Assembly: GCF_019279795.1 (NCBI RefSeq) | Contig: NC_056729.1 | Span: forward strand, 1,861,424,055 to 1,861,488,054 | From: Protopterus annectens | Taxonomy: Eukaryota > Chordata > Ceratodontiformes > Protopteridae | DNA: 64,000 nt | Direction of reading: 5' to 3' | Shown here: one piece after another, positions 1-10,705 of the stretch | Numbering within the stretch: position 1 is the first letter of the stretch | Layout: each line of letters opens with the position of its first letter | Program-made: the position numbers and the translations under genes | The notes under the pieces: generated by a model | Databases searched by the model: none | What the model saw: only the letters and a program-made list of their open reading frames with translations | What the model was told of the DNA's origin: nothing

Positions 1-339
1 GAACGACAAAACCTCGCCCCTTTTTGACCCATGGTAGCAATAGCGTGGAGGTGTGGCGCAGCCGGAAATGTCGAATGTTTTTTGATATTTAACATTTTTT
101 GATGTTTTGGTTCGCGTAAACTGCAATGATTAAGTGGCCGGTCGACAAAGTATGATCGATATAAAGGTAAACCCACTGTTCATCCTCCCTTCATACAGGT
201 TTTGTATCAAGCAAATGGAGAACAGATAGTCATTCCCCTGCATAAGAAGGACCTTTCACAGACCCAGGCAGTTACCCTCCCAGAAGTCTAACCAGCCTCA
301 TATGCACAGCTATGGAAAGATTTATTATGGAACTAACTT

Positions 340-679
340 ATTTTATTTAGCATTTGCTGACTGGGAAAGTCCAACGAGGACAGAGCCTATTTTCAGTTGA
401 GGCCCAGGGCGAAACACTCCAGGCACATGTCTTTGGAATGTAGGAGGAAACTGGAGTACCCAGAAGAGACCAATGCGAACACAGGGCAGACATGCAGACT
501 CCACACGGAAGCCACCCTAGCTGAGAATCAAACCGGAGAACCTTTTGCTGTGAGGCGACAACATTAACTGCTGCATCACTGTGCTGCCCAAAAAAATCTC
601 CTTGTCGGGGAATCGAAGCCCGGTCTCCCATATGACGGGGGGGGTACTCACCACTATACTAACGAGGAAGACGGTCAGT
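340..679 (-). mobile_element. SINE with tRNA-Asp-like head and LINE B-type tail
   Basis: Read on the minus strand this insertion has four parts: a tRNA-Asp-like head (668 to 598); a T-run; a second tRNA-like segment with a B-box-like 'GGTTTGATTC' and the conserved body that runs through 'CTCCAGTTTCCTCC' and 'AAAGACATG'; and a 3' end ('CTGGGCCTCAACTGAAAATAGG' region ending in A/T-rich TAAAATAA) that matches the last ~90 bp of LINE B at 3450-3545. It sits inside LINE A RT sequence, which resumes on both sides. A shared LINE tail is the usual arrangement by which a SINE borrows a LINE's reverse transcriptase; that this SINE was moved by LINE B is inference. Confidence 0.7.
598..668 (-). tRNA. 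tRNA-Asp(GTC)-like sequence, probably SINE head or pseudogene
   Basis: The minus strand begins TCCTCGTTAGTATAGTGGTG, which is how vertebrate tRNA-Asp begins, contains the anticodon triplet GTC, and has the T-arm 'GGGCTTCGATTCCC' with a good B box. The acceptor stem pairs except at position 5-68 (C-A), and a T-run follows the 3' end as in Pol III genes. Against function: the anticodon arm is one base short, its 5' side is a run of C, and the stem is only partly paired. Its location at the 5' end of a SINE-like insertion suggests a SINE promoter rather than a working tRNA gene. Confidence 0.55.
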
Positions 680-753
680 CAATAAGGACAGAGGGAACCT
701 TCAAACACTAGACTCATCTCAGTTGTGATTTGAGAAAGGCAGGCTTACGCAAC

Positions 754-1497
754 GGGTCTATATTAGAACATCGAAGTTTTAAAGCTTCGAATGTTCTAAT
801 ATCGACCCCTATTCAGCGAAAGCTGAAAACATCGAACATACAGAACAGCAAATTTTTTCCTTGGGAAAAAAATTTGCTGTTCTTAAACACACACACACAA
901 CACAAGCACACCAAACAAACAGCAATCCACACACATACACCTAAAATCTTACACCTAACCCTACACTAAACTATACATACACCACAAACTATCCACTTAC
1001 CTTAATCCAAACCCTAACCCTAAGGTCCATCACTATCGCACACTTACCTCACCCGTGCCCTAAGCATAACTCACCTACCCCACCCTAACCCTCACGTCCA
1101 CACAATCGCACACTTACCTGACCCACGCCCTAACCCTAACTCACCTAACCCACCCTAACCCTCACGTCCACACAATCGCACACATACCTAACCTGTGCCC
1201 TAACCCTAACTCACCTAACTCGCCCTAACCCTCACGTCCACACAATCACACACATACCTAACCCACACCCTAACCCTAACTAACCTAACTCATGCTCAAT
1301 CGCACACTTACCTGAACCCGACCCGTAACTTTCCATCACAGAGCTGAAAATACCGAAGCAACAGAAACAGACAACCAAATTCTTTCCCTAGGAAAAAAAT
1401 TGGTTTTCTGTAGCTCTGATATTTTCAGCGTTCGCTGAATATTGGTCGATATTAGAACATTCGAAGTTATGAAACTTTGATGTTCTAATATAGACCC
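754..1497. mobile_element. Foldback, MULE-like nonautonomous DNA transposon
   Basis: The ends are perfect 18-bp inverted repeats (GGGTCTATATTAGAACAT at 754 and its complement ending at 1497). The direct repeats TTACGCAAC (745-753) and TTACTCAAC (1498-1506) flank it as a 9-bp target duplication with one mismatch. LINE A sequence continues across the empty site. Each end contains strong hairpins: 754-808, 841-884 on the left; about 1373-1411 and 1430-1497 on the right. The middle is a CCCTAA-rich 70-bp tandem repeat. No transposase. A 9-bp duplication with G-rich termini fits Mutator-like elements; the superfamily is inference. Confidence 0.75.
960..1315 (+). repeat. 70-bp tandem repeat rich in telomere-like CCCTAA
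   Basis: About 4.5 units with exact 70-bp spacing (the 'CAATCG/CA' marker at 1103, 1173, 1243). Each unit contains 'GCCCTAACCCTAAC' and 'CACCCTAACCCTCACG', so two short runs of the vertebrate telomere hexamer per unit. It lies inside the 754-1497 foldback element. It is not a pure telomere tract. Confidence 0.85.
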
Positions 1498-1509
1498 TTA
1501 CTCAACCTG

Positions 1510-1812
1510 GTGAAGTTTTTTGAAGGTAAAACAACACATGCTGCATACCTTAACCTGGCCAAGGCTGTTGACACCACACCCCAGTCAGACATAGTAGAAA
1601 AGCTAAATAAACTGGGAGTAAATCCCTGTGTCACCCACTGGATTAACAACTGGTTCACAGATAGTATGCAGGAAATCCAAAATAAGGGTTGTTTCCTCAT
1701 CAAAGAAACCAGTCACCATGGAATACTCCAGGATTCTGTGCTGGGACCTCTCCTGTTTGGCACATTCCTCTCTGAAGTAAAAGCCACTATCAAAGGGCTA
1801 TGGATGACTTAG
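1510..1812 (+). pseudogene. LINE A reverse transcriptase fragment
   Basis: A 100-codon open stretch reads as the palm part of the LINE A RT: 'LNLAKAVDTTPQSDIVEKL', then 'INNWFTDS', then a decayed 'GVPQGSVLGPLLFG' box (here 'GILQDSVLGPLLFG'). The residue order matches the intact-looking region at 61.6-62.4 kb. It is a remnant of ORF2, frameshifted at both ends and interrupted upstream by the 754-1497 element. Not a host gene. Confidence 0.8.
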
Positions 1813-2724
1813 GTTTGCAGAAGACTACAAGCTAGGAACAGGCACTGAATCCTCAAATGACATCTTGCATGAAGGTTTGTCTCAAGCAAAATCTGGTGCC
1901 AGAATCGTGGACTGAAGCTAAATGCTAAAAAAAAAAAAATGCATTTTCTTATCTTTTGGGACATCATCTACCTCAGGAGACTACCACATTGACAGTACGC
2001 ACCTAAGAGTTGACTCCAGTTGTTTGGGATTTGGGAAGTTAAGTGAAGAATGACCTATCTTTCGACCAACATGTGTACATTATCATAAGGAAGTCATTTT
2101 ATATTGCACAACTTATAAACAAGGGTATTGTGTCTAGATCCTGGGATGTCAATGTCCCCTTGTCTCAGGTGAATCATTGAGTGCTGTATCCCCTTCATCA
2201 TGCATCTATCCGGACACATGCAACAACTGGAACACCCACAAAGGTACCTTACTTAAAGGATACAAATCCTAAATAATATGTCCTACGTAGACCAACTCAA
2301 AGCCCTATCACTGTACTCTGTATCCTTTAGAGTGCTAAGAAGTGAATTGTCTGGCATACAAAGTATCCTCTGATGCAATACTGATAGATTTACTGCACAT
2401 CAGCAAGTTATATGTCATCAGAAATACTGTCTGTTCTGCAGCATCAACAAAAAGGTTTGGACGGACAAGTACATTTTGCACAGGATGCCACTGCTGTGCA
2501 AATTTGTAAAACAAAGCTCATCCCTGTCTATATTCAAGCATAACCTGGATCTGTGGATGGGAAACAGGTGGGAAAAAGAAAATTTACCACAGGACTGTCC
2601 CCTGTACTGTTACTGGACAGAGACAGTTCCATGCATGGATCCCCTCAAATTATGTATGGTATGATCCCAGTTATTCTTGCTAGGGGTAATATATAAATAT
2701 CAGTCATGGAATAGGCAAGGCCAG

Positions 2725-3545
2725 CTTAATAGAAGCCTGCTATAACAGAATTGCCCGATTTTCTGCAAATTGCTCGTATAGAACTCATCACTGTACTGCT
2801 TTGAGACAGCTCCACTGGCTTGAACTGCCGAACCTCCTAACCTACAATCAGCTCTGCCTCTGTCATTCTATCTATTACGTCTCCAAAAAGTGTCCTGCCC
2901 TCAAAAACCTAGTACAACATCACTCAGCCAAAAGGCCTCTTAGATCATCAAGCAAACTACTACTAGAAGTCACCAACAGCTACAATAGCTTTAGAGATGC
3001 GCTATATAGTAGTTCAGTGGTTAAAAATGGAACTGTGTCCCCACTAGCATTCAAAACACATCGTCCAAAGCCTCCTTTAAAGACCTCATCAGGCAACATC
3101 TCAAGCAAAGTTGGCAGTGCCATGACTGCTCCCCGTGCTAGTGAAAGTGGATAAGGTATACATACTAGAGTACTTGATAATAGTTTTCTTTCTTACTCAC
3201 AAACACTGGCTAATCTACAATGTATGTACTGTACCCGTGTACTATGTATGTATTCTACCTATGTTCCAAATTTCAGCTGTACACCACAAATCTATTAATT
3301 ACCTTTATTTTTAAAATGAATATGTTTTTGTTTGTTCTCTCCACTGTAACTGTTTATGTGCCGCATACCACTGTAAAAACATGTCTCTTGTAATTTGTGT
3401 GTATACTGATCATGTCTAAATAACTAAATGTGTCTGTAATTTTTCTTTGTGGAGCTTTTCTCCCCAGGCCTCTGCTGAAAAAGGGCCTTTTCAGCTCAGT
3501 CAGACACCCCCGGTTAACAAATGTAAAATAAAATAAAATAAAATA
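2725..3545 (+). mobile_element. LINE B (L2-like) 3' fragment
   Basis: Bases 2740-3150 translate to the LINE B ORF2 C-terminus: 'CYNRIARFSANCSYRTHHC', 'LHWLELPNLLTYNQL', 'RPLRSSSKLLLEV', the order seen in the copies at 25.2 and 35.0 kb. The 3' end at 3450-3545 has the family's terminal block (GGAGCTTTTCTCCCC...GCCTCTGCTGAAAA) and the (TAAAA)n-type tail 'AAATAAAATAAAATAAAAT'. The reading frame is decayed. Confidence 0.8.
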
Positions 3546-5502
3546 CAAAATGGAATAGGTTAATTCAAGCACCAAAAGGGAAATTGGCTAGGCTTAAAAT
3601 GTCCCACAAGGGCTGCTAGCCTAATACTTGCCTGTGAGCCTATAATACAGCAGGTAGTTCATAGTTTTTGATATGCTGATGTGTGTACTGTAAATGTGAC
3701 ATGCCTTGTCAATAGTTAGCGCATGGCCCCAAGTAACAGTATACCTAACCCTAAAGCTATGAGCTAATATCAGTTGCATTGTTTTGCGTGAGAAATTTTT
3801 GTATTATGTTTTAAATTGTATTCTTTTTAAATTTCTAATTGTTCTGTACTTCCTACGTATTAAGAGAAAATTTATAAAAATTAAAAAGAGAAATGTACTG
3901 ACTCTCCATTTTAGTAGCAATTTTAGAAGAAATTTTACCAATCTTTTAAAACTGTCCGACATATTTTTTTTTTAGTTTCTTATAAGAAAGTAAATCTGAA
4001 TATTAAGTGGTCATAAAGTAGCACAAAATAATGTAACTTTTGACACTGGCAATAAGACCTTTAATGTTGAAAGGCAAAATGTATAATTGCTCATAGTCCC
4101 CCTTGAAATGGACCTGGGCCAGTGTGGTGACAGAGTAATTTGAGCATTGTTACAATTCCCTTCAAAACATCATTCCTAAATAAAAAGCTTTTGGGTAACT
4201 AACATGCTGCAGTCCGAACCCCTTCAAAAAGGAAAAAAATGCATTTGTTGGTAGGAGTAAGTTATTAAAATATATGCACAATCAAGTCTTTCCTGGTAAT
4301 GCAGACATTATGCTTCATTACCTTAAACTTAGCAACATGTTTTATCTTCAGATCCTTGTAGCTTGGTGAATGTCACATGTATGCTGTGAAATCGGACTAA
4401 ACACAGTAATATATCTAACTTCTTTGGCATGGAGGGATACTGGTTACACTACAGGTGACCCGCCATTTAGTTAGTGTCTGAGGTGCCTGTTGGAGCTAGG
4501 GTGGGAGAGGCAGAACCTGTTCACCTGTTCTTGGGGGAGGAGTTGGGAGTGCATGCAGAAACGCAGTCTGCATTGAAGAACTACTGGCATAAATTGGGAT
4601 CATGCAGAGGTGCAGTCTTATAGAAAGGGGAGGATCTTTGGTTGTATCATACATAGACACATGGATAATGCATGCAGCAACCCCATTTTATGCTTCTCCT
4701 ATGGCATTGTGGGCACATCCAGGTTCTTGGGGCAAATAGTAAACTCTGTTCCCTACCACATAGATGACTGATCTTGCTATGGAATCATAATGTCACATTG
4801 GAGAATAAATGGTCAGTAAAGCTTTCACCACAGGGAATGAATGGGCTCAATGGGGGAATTAGAAGGGTCAGCCCGGTCAAAACTGGCAGACAGATGAGGC
4901 ACAAAGTATATATTTTTAACATAAATTTCAGAATTCTGCTGTACTCACTGTATTTCAACATAAGAGTCTATCGATTAGTGTATTTAATTATGTAGGAGAG
5001 CTTTCACGAATTCTCGCTGTTTCCTAGTGTGTAAGTATTGTCAGCCAGAGATATTTCAAGTTTAAGGTCAAAGGGCATTTTACTGTATTAGTACTGTTAC
5101 CATAATAACCTGACACTTGAATTAATGTGTCTTAAAGAAGCAAGTTCTCCACTGTGTGATGTTATGAGTGTGAGAGTTTAGCATTTCACAGTTTTCTATA
5201 TAATCCCAGATGCATCTGGATCATATGTGAGAAACAAACAGTGGAACTATTGACAATATAGGGTTAAAAGGAGACATACTTCTCATTTCTACCTTGGCTG
5301 ATTCTGTGTCAGAGTACAGTGGTAAAATATTTAACTGCACTTCCAACCTTCCTTTTTAGTCAGTTGTCTTCAAGTTGAAAAACATCAGTTTGGTAGTGTA
5401 GTGTAGGGACTTTCTAAGTGAGAATAGACTAGTTTACTAACTTGTTCAGTGATTCAGGTAACTTTGGTCTTTTTTTGTCACCGTGCTAACATCTTTTTAA
5501 AT
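3546..5502. other. Mostly unrecognised non-coding sequence
   Basis: Bases 3575-3650 ('GCTAGGCTTAAAATGTCCCAC...') match the tail of the SINE at 52.5 kb. The rest (A/T-rich 3780-4000, then mixed sequence to 5500) shows no domain, no splice-framed exon and no repeat shared with other parts of this window that I could see. A 73-codon open stretch at 4774-4995 has no recognisable features. Confidence 0.6.
3575..3650 (+). mobile_element. SINE tail fragment (same family as 52.5 kb)
   Basis: The stretch 'GGCTAGGCTTAAAATGTCCC', followed by a 'GGGCTGCTAGCCTAATACTT' block, closely matches 52615-52670, where it follows a tRNA-like head with A and B boxes. Only the tail is present here, directly behind the LINE B A/T tail. 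Confidence 0.6.
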
Positions 5503-6066
5503 AGGTTCATAGGTAGGTACTAGGCTATTGGCCTGGGGGCCTGTATAAGCCTAGCCAAAAAAGTTCCCCTGGCTTTTGCCTCCCAAGAAAGTTATTTTCC
5601 CCGCGCCCCTGTCTAGCAGAGCTGCAGAAGTGATCCCTGGGGTGAATTTCATATTTTCCATTCAATTGTCGAGATTTTTCTTAAAAAGAGCTAATGAGGA
5701 GCTTTGCTTGACATGAATGGGTAGTCTGTTCCAGAGCATGGGAAGTCTCTGGGACAGGAATCTATCCTTCCAGCATGTTCTGTTTATTGTAGTGGCAAGG
5801 TTTTGGTCTCTGGAGCGTGTGGCTCAGAGGGAATGGGGTTTCTTTAAGTGTAGTATGTCCAACAGATCTGGGTTTGACATGGCTTTGTATGTTAGGCAGA
5901 GGTCACCTCTGAGTAGTTGATAAGTGACAGAACAGAGCTGGAGTTTTTTGAGACAGTCTGCATATGGCAACTATTTGAGGCTGGTAATCCTCTTAGTGAG
6001 GTATTTCTGTGGCCTTTCTAGTTGTTGTAGATGTCTTGCGAGGTACATGCCAAACGGGCCGTTGTA

Positions 6067-7016
6067 CTATATAATGGGTCTGATGAGAGATGAGTAGAGA
6101 GGAACAATGACCTCTTTTTTTCTGGAGGTGAACCCCTTTGTGATGAGGTGTGCCACGTAGAAGGATTTCCTGACTACTGTGGCGATGTGATTATCAAAGG
6201 AGAGACTACTGTCCATCTGTGTCCCAAGGTCTCTCATCACACTTTTGGTGATTAGTAGGCTACCGCCTATGTGGTAGTTCATGGGTACAGTGTTTTTCCC
6301 AAAGGGGATGACAGTGCACTTCTTGCCGTTGAGTATGAGGCCATGACTTTGACACCAAGCATCAGTCTCGGTGAGGCCCCTTTGTAGAATGTCCACATCA
6401 TTAAGCGATTCTGTTATAGCACCTAGTTTGCAGTCATCTGTAAACTTCATTAGCCAAAGACCTTCTGTATTGGCCTGGATGTCTGAGAAGTAGATGCCAA
6501 ACAGGAGAGGACCCAGGACTGAGCTCTGTGGTACACCACTTGTCATTAGTCTGAAGTTGGATTTGCAGTCGGCTACTTTCACTGTGTGGGTTCTGTCAGT
6601 GAGCCAGTTGGCCACCCATCTTGTGACATAGGGATTTATGCCCAGTCTAGTTAATTTATCTATAATTCTGGAGTGGGGATGGTGTCGAAAGCCTTGGCGA
6701 GCTCAAGATAGGCTGCGTTCACCACCTTACCCTTGTTCACGGCTCTGGTGACTGCTTCAAAGAAGTCAGTCAGGTTTAGGAGACATGATCTACCTTTTAC
6801 AAACCCAAATTGAGTGGGGTCCAGAGTTTGGAGGTTACTGTCCTTGTTTATAAGTTCCAAGATGATACGTTCCATGGCTTTGCAGACCAGGCTCATCAGG
6901 CTAATGGGGCGGTAGTTCCCGGGGTCCGTGGTAGCGTCCCCTTTGTGGAGTGGGATAACCGTCGATGTGCGCCATTCAGTATGCACATAGCCTGAAGTGA
7001 GGCTATGATTGAACAT
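6067..7016 (-). pseudogene. LINE A reverse transcriptase (broken)
   Basis: Two adjoining open stretches (6660-7016 and 6067-6615) together give the RT from 'VHTEWRTSTVIPLHKGDA', 'NYRPISLMSLVCKAMERII' and 'TQFGFVKGRSCLLNL' through 'LAKAFDTIPTPE', 'SGVPQSSVLGPLLFGIYFSD' and 'KFTDDCKLGAI' to the thumb ('YIGG' block, 'LYSSLIRPII'). The break between them is a frameshift near 6620-6660. Catalytic aspartates of motif C are present. This is ORF2 of a retrotransposon, non-functional as it stands. Confidence 0.85.
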
Positions 7017-7092
7017 AGTACTTAGGTGGGATACCAGTTCGTTGTGTAGTTCATGCAGAACGCAGCCTGGGATGTTGTCAGGTCACATGGAT

Positions 7093-7448
7093 CAGCTAAA
7101 TCCACAGAAACAAACCACCACTTAGAAATATAAAATGATTGCAAGCTTTATTCCAAAGATAAAACTGTGTTAAAAGGTTAGTGCTTTCGTTTAAATAAAT
7201 GTTAAACTTCTTCAAACATCATTTTTAAATTTTTTTTTTTTTGATTGAGAGGACTAAAGGATTTGTATTTAAAATGGGAAAATTTAAAAATGATGTCTGA
7301 AGAAGTTTAACATTTAGTTAAATGAAAGCGCTAACCTTTTAACACAGTTTTATCTTTGGAATAAAGGTTGCGATCATTTTATATTTCTAAGTGGTGGTTC
7401 GTCTCTGTGGATTTAGCTGATACGTTGCCTTCCTTTTTTGTTTTTGCA
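7093..7448. mobile_element. Palindromic Penelope-type terminal-repeat insertion with 13-bp target duplication
   Basis: Two ~150-bp arms in inverted orientation (about 7093-7225 and 7270-7420) surround a short A/T-rich centre; the outer ends are 'CAGCTAAATCCACAG' and its complement. Each arm contains a CTGAAGA...GAAAGC core like that in the Penelope-like terminal repeats at 28.3 and 36.7 kb, though the rest differs. The 13-mer AGGTCACATGGAT occurs at 7080-7092 and 7449-7461, and LINE A sequence continues across, so it is a target duplication. No coding part remains: this looks like two terminal repeats in head-to-head orientation. Confidence 0.65.
7279..7345 (+). ncRNA. Hammerhead-ribozyme-like core
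   Basis: CTGAAGA (7297-7303, fits CUGANGA) is followed by a stem TTTAAC/GTTAAA (7306-7311 with 7317-7322), then GAAA (7324-7327). The minimal stem III would be A7327-T7332 and G7328-C7331, with cleavage expected after A7333. Stem I can pair AC/GT (7334-7335 with 7295-7296) and, beyond an internal loop, TTTTAA with TTAAAA (7337-7342, 7284-7289). Deviation: one unpaired G at the base of stem II. Penelope-like elements are known to carry such motifs; activity is untested. Confidence 0.4.
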
Positions 7449-8180
7449 AGGTCACATGGATGCTGTGTTCTTGGCTTTGGAAAGTGTGGTCTTTACTTGT
7501 GCAGCCCTGATTTCAGGGGCTTTGCATTATTCTGGTATAATGATGGGCCCTTTTTGGGGTGAGGGGGGTGAAGTTTGTACTGAACCTATCTGCCAGGATG
7601 TTGGCAATATCAGTTGGTTCTGTATATCTAGTGCCATTGTGCTGTAGCTCAAAGCAGATCTGAGTGTTGCCATTGAGATTCTTGACATAGCTGTAGAATG
7701 CTTTGTGGTTGTCTTTAGAATCAGTGGCGATTTTGTTTTTGTAACTAGCTTTGGAGGATTTTGAGGGATCTCAGCCTCTTACTGCGGCTGACCAGGGAGT
7801 TCCTGCAATCAGGGAATTTTACTCTTTTTTGCAACAACTTCTTCCTTCTGTTGTAGAGTTTGTTTATGGCAGGGGGCCACCAGATTGGCTTCCTTTTTTT
7901 GAGGATAGCATCTTGGTTCTGTTGGGGATAACACGATCCATGCACTCATGTATGTGCTTATACAGTGCATTTGTATAGGATACAGCAGTTGTACCTCTAT
8001 TTTGCATCTGTATGGGTGTCGTGAAGCTTGCCACTTCTGTCTTAAGAAGCATGAAGTTGGCTTTGGAGAAGTATTTTACGGTGGTTTCCTTAACTGGGGT
8101 GGGAGCGGGATATTGATGTCTAGGGTGATTAGCTTGTGATCAGATCTGACCAGCGAGAAGTTGACCTCTGGCATGGAACA

Positions 8181-8803
8181 TTAGTTGCCCATATTGGTAA
8201 TGACCAGGTCCAGGATATTGCTGCCCCTGGTGGGGGCATTGGAATTTATGAATTCCACAAAGCATTGAGCAAATGAGTTAGTACATGAATAGTTTTCCCA
8301 GTTGATGGTGGGGTCGTTGAAATCGCCCATTATTAGGGCATTGGGCTGTACCTTAATATTACCCAATATATCCAGAAACATGGAGGGGTATCTTGGGGCA
8401 TGGCAGGGGATCTGTAACAAGCTACAACCTGGATTGCTGTCTTGCCCAGTGTTAGTTGCACTTGGATAATTTCGGATGCATTATGTTGAGCAACTAGCCT
8501 GGAGGTGTGCATATCCTTAATGAATATGGACATGCCTCCTCCTTCAGTGTTTCGGTCCAGGTTAGGTGGCCGAAAGGTATGGTATGAGTTATAGCCTGGT
8601 AATGCAGGGCTGCTCTCTGGAGCCTTGAACCAGGTCTCCATCACTGCACAGATGTTGATGTTCTCCATTTTAAGGAGTGTCTCGAGTGAGTGCATTTTGA
8701 GGTTTAGACTTCTAGCATTGAGTATTATTACCCTCAGATTTGGCTTGCTTATACCTGCTATGGTGGTGAGTTTGTCATTTGAACCTTGCCTAAAAAAAGG
8801 CAC
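8181..8803 (-). pseudogene. LINE A APE-type endonuclease (broken)
   Basis: Two overlapping open stretches on the minus strand encode the N-terminal part of ORF2: 'VIILNARSLNLKMHSLETLL', 'AVMETWFKAPESSPALPGYN', 'GGGMSIFIKD', 'QVVACYRSP', and in another frame 'ALIMGDFNDPTINWENYS' and 'SNILDLVITN'. These are the ordered motifs of the apurinic-like endonuclease (ETW, YRPP, GDFN, ILDLIITN). A frameshift near 8350-8420 separates them; the catalytic SDH block is frameshifted further downstream. Confidence 0.8.
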
Positions 8804-8940
8804 TATTGGGGTGGCAAGAGCCTTAGCTAGTATCCGGAATCCCAGGGGAGATAGGTGCAGGCCATCTTTTGCAAAGCATCATGGTCTGTCGATCATGTCA
8901 ACCCAGACAGACAGACACTAGATCCCCTTAGAATGACACC

Positions 8941-10500
8941 GGAAGCTTTTCTAGCAGTTCAGTTTCTGTCTTGAGCAGTATACTTTTCTGAAGGTAGGGC
9001 AGTTAGTGTGCCAAAGGTCAAAAATGATTAGAGACTTTCTCTGAAATGGGAAGCTGTGCATCGGTTTTGGCATGATTTGGTAGGTCTTGCCCTTCTACAG
9101 ACTCGGACAGGAATGTTCCTTTTCCACTCTGGATGCCAGGAGTCAGTTATGCCTTACATTTTGTGTCTTGGGCATTTTGGGATTTGCACAAATAAAACAG
9201 ATGATGATACTGAGGTGGTCCTTTCTTCTGAGGTAATATGGAATTACTAAGGCTGTTAGAAAGCATAATTGTACGTGGTATCTATGTTCTGTGAACCTCC
9301 ACGGTGTTGGTGCAGGTGCCTTGTATTTACTGAATAATACAGCAGCGTAATCTGTGGCAAACTGAATGATATAGCCTGTTGGAAGTTACGTCTCTAGATT
9401 TTTTTAAGTACTTCATCTCTCAAGATAATTTTAAGAATTTTATCATTTATTTATTCATAAGAGGTGTTTGGTTAGTTGACTTGCTCAGAGTCACACAGGC
9501 AGTAGACACTGAGGTAATCAAAGTTTGCACCATTGGACCACAGGAAACAACTCCTTAATCTCTAAGTCAACTGCCAGACACAAGTTTTATTACAAAATAT
9601 TGCAAAGGGGGACTGCATTTTGCCATTGACGTTATGGGCTCTCCCTTCCTCAGTCAGTATGTTTGTTCAGCAATTTAATGTGTACATTATAAATGGCACC
9701 ACTTTCCTTCCTTGCTCTTAGGCTGTCCAGTAACCCACAGTTCATTTCTATCAGCTGTATGCTTTGTCATGTACTTTTAATTCAGTTCTGTTCCAAGCCT
9801 GAAGTCTGTTTATCTGATGGGTCTGATCAGCCATGGCAGCCTGCAGTTTCTTGTGTACTTTATTTACAGAGTTCTGATCCAGTACTGTTAGTTGTTTATA
9901 ATAAGCCACACTTCATTGTATTAGTGTTTTGGTATCTTGCAGTACCGCTTGTAACAGGGAAGTGAGAGATTCCAGAGAAGATTGTTCATTATTGGAGTCA
10001 CATCTTGTAATGTGAAATTCAGCATATTGGCCATGTGTTTACTTACGACAAACTCAAAAATGAAGTGCCTGTTATGGATCCTTGAAATGTTAAACACTGC
10101 TGTGTGTTCATTTTTATTTTTGTAAACATTATGTTCTAAGAGGAGATTTAAAACTGAGAATAGCTGAAACTGTACCTTTTAATAACTCTTATTAGTTCTG
10201 TATCTGGACAAAAGCATTTCTTCAGATTCACCAGAAACAACTTAGTTTAGAGTTAAACTTGTTAAAAGCACAAGCTCAAATTATTTCTTGTTGCTCGATT
10301 ATGTGAGGTGATCTTTGAAGGTGGCACTTGAGGGCCTTGGACTTTATACATTTATATGCTTGACATGTTCCCTGGTCAGCATGTATATATGTAAGTTAAG
10401 ATGTTCACAATTATCGTAGTATGTGACAGTGGTCTTAACAAGAACAAAACCGTCTTGTATAAAACTACTGGAGCCTTTTCAGTTTGTGTGCATCACTCAG
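8941..10500. other. Unrecognised non-coding sequence
   Basis: No repeat shared with the rest of the window and no plausible exon. The open stretches are short, mostly with average codon content, and have no domains. A possible remnant of LINE A may extend a little past 8940, but I could not align it with confidence. Confidence 0.5.
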
Positions 10501-10644
10501 GGTGTGTGTGTGTGTGTGCGTGTTTGCGTATGTGTGTGTGTGTGTTTGCGTATGTGTGTGTTGTGTGTTTGCGTGTGTGTGTGTTGTGTGTTTGCGTGTG
10601 TGTGTGTGTTTGCATGTGTGCATGTGTTTGCGTGTGTGTGTGTT

Positions 10645-10704
<60 letters not shown>
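10501..10704 (+). repeat. (GT)n microsatellite
   Basis: About 200 bp of GT dinucleotides with scattered GC interruptions ('GTGTTTGCGTGT') in the first two thirds, ending in an uninterrupted GT tract at about 10645-10704. All long open frames overlapping it are artefacts of the dinucleotide. Confidence 0.98.

Positions 10705-10705
<1 letters not shown>

Larger units (their letters stand above)
190..2720 (+). mobile_element. LINE A (CR1-like) copy 1, 5'-truncated, interrupted twice
   Basis: The plus strand carries decayed reverse-transcriptase sequence matching the better-preserved LINE A copy at 58.5-63.3 kb. Bases 190-339 correspond to the 'EWRTATVIPLHKG...NYRPISLTS' part of the RT, 680-753 to the next segment, and 1507-2720 to the stretch from 'LAKAFDTIP' through the C-terminal region. 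Two insertions break it: a SINE at about 340-679 and a MULE-like element at 754-1497. The catalytic FADD box reads F-A-E-D at about 1814-1825, so the first Asp is Glu. Many frameshifts; it cannot encode a working enzyme. The terminal CTATGAAC octamers of the family are not seen here; the copy fades into LINE B sequence near 2.72 kb. Bases 1-189 before it hold nothing I recognise. Confidence 0.85.
5503..8940 (-). mobile_element. LINE A (CR1-like) copy 2, interrupted by a palindromic insertion
   Basis: On the minus strand this copy runs from the C-terminal end of ORF1 (8805-8906, esterase block 'RDGLHLSPLGF'-like, decayed) through endonuclease (8800-8100), linker and reverse transcriptase (7070-6067) to the 3' end at 5503, where the plus strand shows 'AGGTTCATAGGTAGGTAC', the inverted form of the CTATGAAC octamer end. 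A 356-bp palindromic element sits at 7093-7448. The RT retains both aspartates (F-T-D-D-C-K-L-G), unlike the other copies in the window, but the frame is broken elsewhere. 5' truncated within ORF1. Confidence 0.85.

Noticed and set aside
598-668. Functional tRNA-Asp gene
   Set aside because: The anticodon arm is short and poorly paired, the acceptor has a mismatch, and it lies at the 5' end of a SINE-like insertion. Reported as tRNA-like with moderate confidence.
940-1315. Interstitial telomere
   Set aside because: CCCTAA hexamers occur only as short runs in a 70-bp unit inside a foldback element; not a pure TTAGGG tract.
4774-4995. 73-residue open frame
   Set aside because: No domain, no conserved neighbours; chance-level length.
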